DNA of 64,000 bases from Arthrobacter celericrescens (GTDB taxonomy: Bacteria; Actinomycetota; Actinomycetes; Actinomycetales; Micrococcaceae). The DNA lies in contig NZ_QYLP01000050.1 of the NCBI RefSeq assembly GCF_003614925.1, positions 62,001 through 126,000 of the forward strand. Direction: 5' to 3'. The notes under the pieces were generated by a model. The model was given only the letters and a program-made list of their open reading frames with translations. It was not told where the DNA came from and searched no databases. Shown piece by piece: positions 62,289 through 64,000 of the stretch. The stretch's first letter is position 1, and each line of letters begins with the position of its first letter. The position numbers were made by a program, and so were the translations under genes.

Positions 62289-63427
62289 GCGGCGGGGAAC
62301 CGCACCCGGGTAAGGAAAGCCAAGCCCGACGGCGGCCGGGCCGCCTTGCGCCGGTCGTCGGCAAGGCGCGCAACGAGCTGCGGGACGCCTTGGCGGCGGC
62401 CGGCTACCCGGAACGGGTGCTCGTCGCCTGCAGCGGCGGCCCCGATTCCCTGGCCCTGGCCGCGGTGGCGGCGCACTTCGCCCGCCGCGGCACGGTGGAC
62501 GGGCACCCGGTGTCCGTGGCCGCCGTCGTGGTGGACCACCAGCTGCAGCCCGGCTCCGCCGCGGTTGCCGCGGAAACCGTCGCCGTCCTGGAGGAGCTGG
62601 GCCTTTCACCGGTCCAGCTGCGCACCGTCGAGGTGGCGGCCACCGGCTTCGGACCCGAAGCCGCGGCCCGCGACGCCCGGCACGCCGCGCTCGAAGCCGC
62701 GGCCGATGAGCTGGGATGCGGTGCGATCCTGCTCGGCCACACCCTAGACGACCAGGCCGAACAGGTCCTCCTCGGCCTGGCCCGCGGTTCCGGAACCCGC
62801 TCGCTGGCGGGGATGCGGCCCGCGCGCGGCAGGCTCCTGCGCCCCTTCCTGGGCCTGCGCCGTGACGAAACTCTGGAGATCTGCGCCGTCGAAGGGCTGG
62901 ATCCCTGGCATGATCCGCACAACACGGACCCCTCCTTCGCGCGCTCGCGGACCCGGGTGGAAGTGATGCCCGTGCTGGAGGACAAGCTCGGGCCCGGCGT
63001 CGCCGAATCCCTCGCCCGCACGGCGGCCATCCTGCAGCAGGACGCCGACTTCCTGGAGGACCTCGCCGCCGAACGCTACGCCGGACTCGTGCACCGCACG
63101 GACGACGGCGTCTGGCTCCCCGAAGCCGCGGTCCGGGAACTGCCGCCGGCGCTCAGGTTCCGGGTGATCGCCAAGGCGGCGGCCGACGTCGGGGGCCAGC
63201 AGCCCGGGTACGGTCGCCTCCAGGCGGCAGAGGCACTGCTGCGGAGGCAGGGCTCTGCGGGCCCCGTTCAACTGCCGGGCAACGTCAGCGTGTACCGGCT
63301 GTCGCTCGCCGGGCAGGCGGAGGAGAAACTGGCGCAGGCGAAGCAGTCCGGACAGCCCGGGGTTCCCCGCGAACGGGATCGCTGTGGGAAGCTAGTATTC
63401 CGGCATCACAAAACACCCCAACACTAG
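62285..63427 (+). CDS. tilS: tRNA(Ile)-lysidine synthase
   Basis: 380 residues. PP-loop motif VACSGGPDSLAL (Ser50-Ser55), second block LLGHTLDDQAEQVLLGLARGSGTRSLAGMRP and DPHNTDPSFARSRTRVEVMPVLED. Forms lysidine at C34 of tRNA-Ile(CAU). GTG start overlaps the metallopeptidase stop. Followed by hpt as in most actinobacteria. Confidence 0.95.
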   Translation: MSGGEPHPGKESQARRRPGRLAPVVGKARNELRDALAAAGYPERVLVACSGGPDSLALAAVAAHFARRGTVDGHPVSVAAVVVDHQLQPGSAAVAAETVAVLEELGLSPVQLRTVEVAATGFGPEAAARDARHAALEAAADELGCGAILLGHTLDDQAEQVLLGLARGSGTRSLAGMRPARGRLLRPFLGLRRDETLEICAVEGLDPWHDPHNTDPSFARSRTRVEVMPVLEDKLGPGVAESLARTAAILQQDADFLEDLAAERYAGLVHRTDDGVWLPEAAVRELPPALRFRVIAKAAADVGGQQPGYGRLQAAEALLRRQGSAGPVQLPGNVSVYRLSLAGQAEEKLAQAKQSGQPGVPRERDRCGKLVFRHHKTPQH

Positions 63428-63458
63428 CCGCAGACCCGCATCAACACAGGAGCCATTG

Positions 63459-64000
63459 GTGGATTCAACCGACGTCCAGGCAGACCTCAAACACGTTCTC
63501 TACACCAAAGAGCAGATCCAGCAGCGGATCACCGAACTCGCAGCGCAGATCGACAAGGACTACGAGGGCCGCGAGCTGCTGATCGTGGGCGTCCTGAAGG
63601 GTGCCGTCATGGTCATGGCCGACCTTGCCCGCGCCCTGCACAGCCACGTCAGCATGGACTGGATGGCCGTGTCCTCCTACGGCTCCGGCACCCAGTCCTC
63701 GGGAGTGGTCCGCATCCTCAAGGACCTCGACACCGACCTCATGGGCAAGGACGTCCTGATCGTCGAGGACATCATTGATTCCGGCCTCACGCTCTCCTGG
63801 CTCAAGACCAACCTGGAATCCCGCGGCACGGCCTCCGTGGAAATCTGCACCGCGTTCCGCAAGCCGGATGCCGCCAAGGTGGAGCTGGACGTCAAGTACG
63901 TCGGCTACGACCTGCCCAACGAATTCGTGGTGGGCTACGGCCTGGACTACGCCGAGAAGTACCGCAACCTGGAGTTCGTGGGCACCCTGGCCCCGCACGT
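63459..64000 (+). CDS. hpt: Hypoxanthine(-guanine) phosphoribosyltransferase, 3' truncated by window edge
   Basis: GTG at 63459 with AGGAG at 63448-63452, giving MDSTDVQADLKHVLYTKEQIQQRITELAAQ. PRPP-binding loop is VLIVEDIIDSGLTLSWL. Open for 180 codons to the window end. Salvages hypoxanthine/guanine with PRPP. Directly downstream of tilS. Confidence 0.95.
   Translation, partial: MDSTDVQADLKHVLYTKEQIQQRITELAAQIDKDYEGRELLIVGVLKGAVMVMADLARALHSHVSMDWMAVSSYGSGTQSSGVVRILKDLDTDLMGKDVLIVEDIIDSGLTLSWLKTNLESRGTASVEICTAFRKPDAAKVELDVKYVGYDLPNEFVVGYGLDYAEKYRNLEFVGTLAPH

Overview
This is a GC-rich window with dense, short-gapped genes, frequent ATGA/GTGA start-stop overlaps, many GTG starts and A+T-poor promoters. 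Gene content (RuMP hexulose-phosphate synthase/isomerase pair, GAF-ANTAR regulator with a SigB/SigF-like sigma factor, DUF222/HNH protein, WXG100 protein, ppa-dacB-metallopeptidase-tilS-hpt core block) points to a soil actinobacterium of the Micrococcaceae, most like Arthrobacter or Pseudarthrobacter. This assignment is inference from gene content, not a database match. I saw no tRNA, rRNA, CRISPR array, prophage or insertion sequence.

Layout. 1-7041: a FadR-type GntR regulator (cut by the window edge) faces a cytosine-deaminase-like amidohydrolase and a complete peptide/nickel-type ABC importer (lipoprotein, two permeases, two ATPases), so one imported substrate is probably hydrolysed by the amidohydrolase. 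7075-13606: SulP permease, a RelA/SpoT-like alarmone synthetase, two alpha/beta hydrolases (one secreted), a PfkB sugar kinase and a HAD phosphatase. 13628-16348: a LuxR-type regulator with a degenerate histidine-kinase module faces hxlB-hxlA, the formaldehyde-fixing RuMP step, ended by a strong compound terminator. 16635-20501: small protein, glycerophosphodiesterase, and a 901-residue adenylation-carrier-membrane acyltransferase fusion preceded by a good match to a DtxR/IdeR iron box. 21034-28744: glycerate kinase, then a LysR gene diverging from an apparent operon of three tandem RraA-family lyases, an aminotransferase and a hydrolase; then a HAD protein and a GatB/YqeY protein.

28745-36702: DUF222/HNH gene, GC-rich repeat-bearing spacer, stress-type SDR and acidic protein, uracil/xanthine permease, a TrxR-like flavoprotein opposite an XRE-cupin regulator, and a RutE-like reductase. 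36791-47850: 2H phosphoesterase, phosphoglucomutase, repeat-rich membrane protein, peptide transporter with amidase and peptidase E, rhodanese, pheA, diacylglycerol kinase, serS. 48072-53571: HAD phosphatase, GAF-ANTAR regulator opposite a SigB/SigF-like sigma factor, and a tightly overlapped operon of two glycosyltransferases and an SDR lacking the catalytic lysine. 53649-58501: FUSC-type membrane protein, SatD-like protein and a minus-strand cluster ending in a long WXG100 protein with a glycine-rich hydrophobic C-terminus. 58677-64000: ppa, dacB-like PBP4, zinc metallopeptidase, tilS and the start of hpt.

Most notable: the iron-box-preceded ligase/carrier/acyltransferase fusion, the triple RraA operon, the WXG100 cluster, the pseudo-kinase LuxR regulator next to the RuMP genes, and a composite palindromic repeat present twice directly after stop codons (32.7 kb and 60.9 kb).
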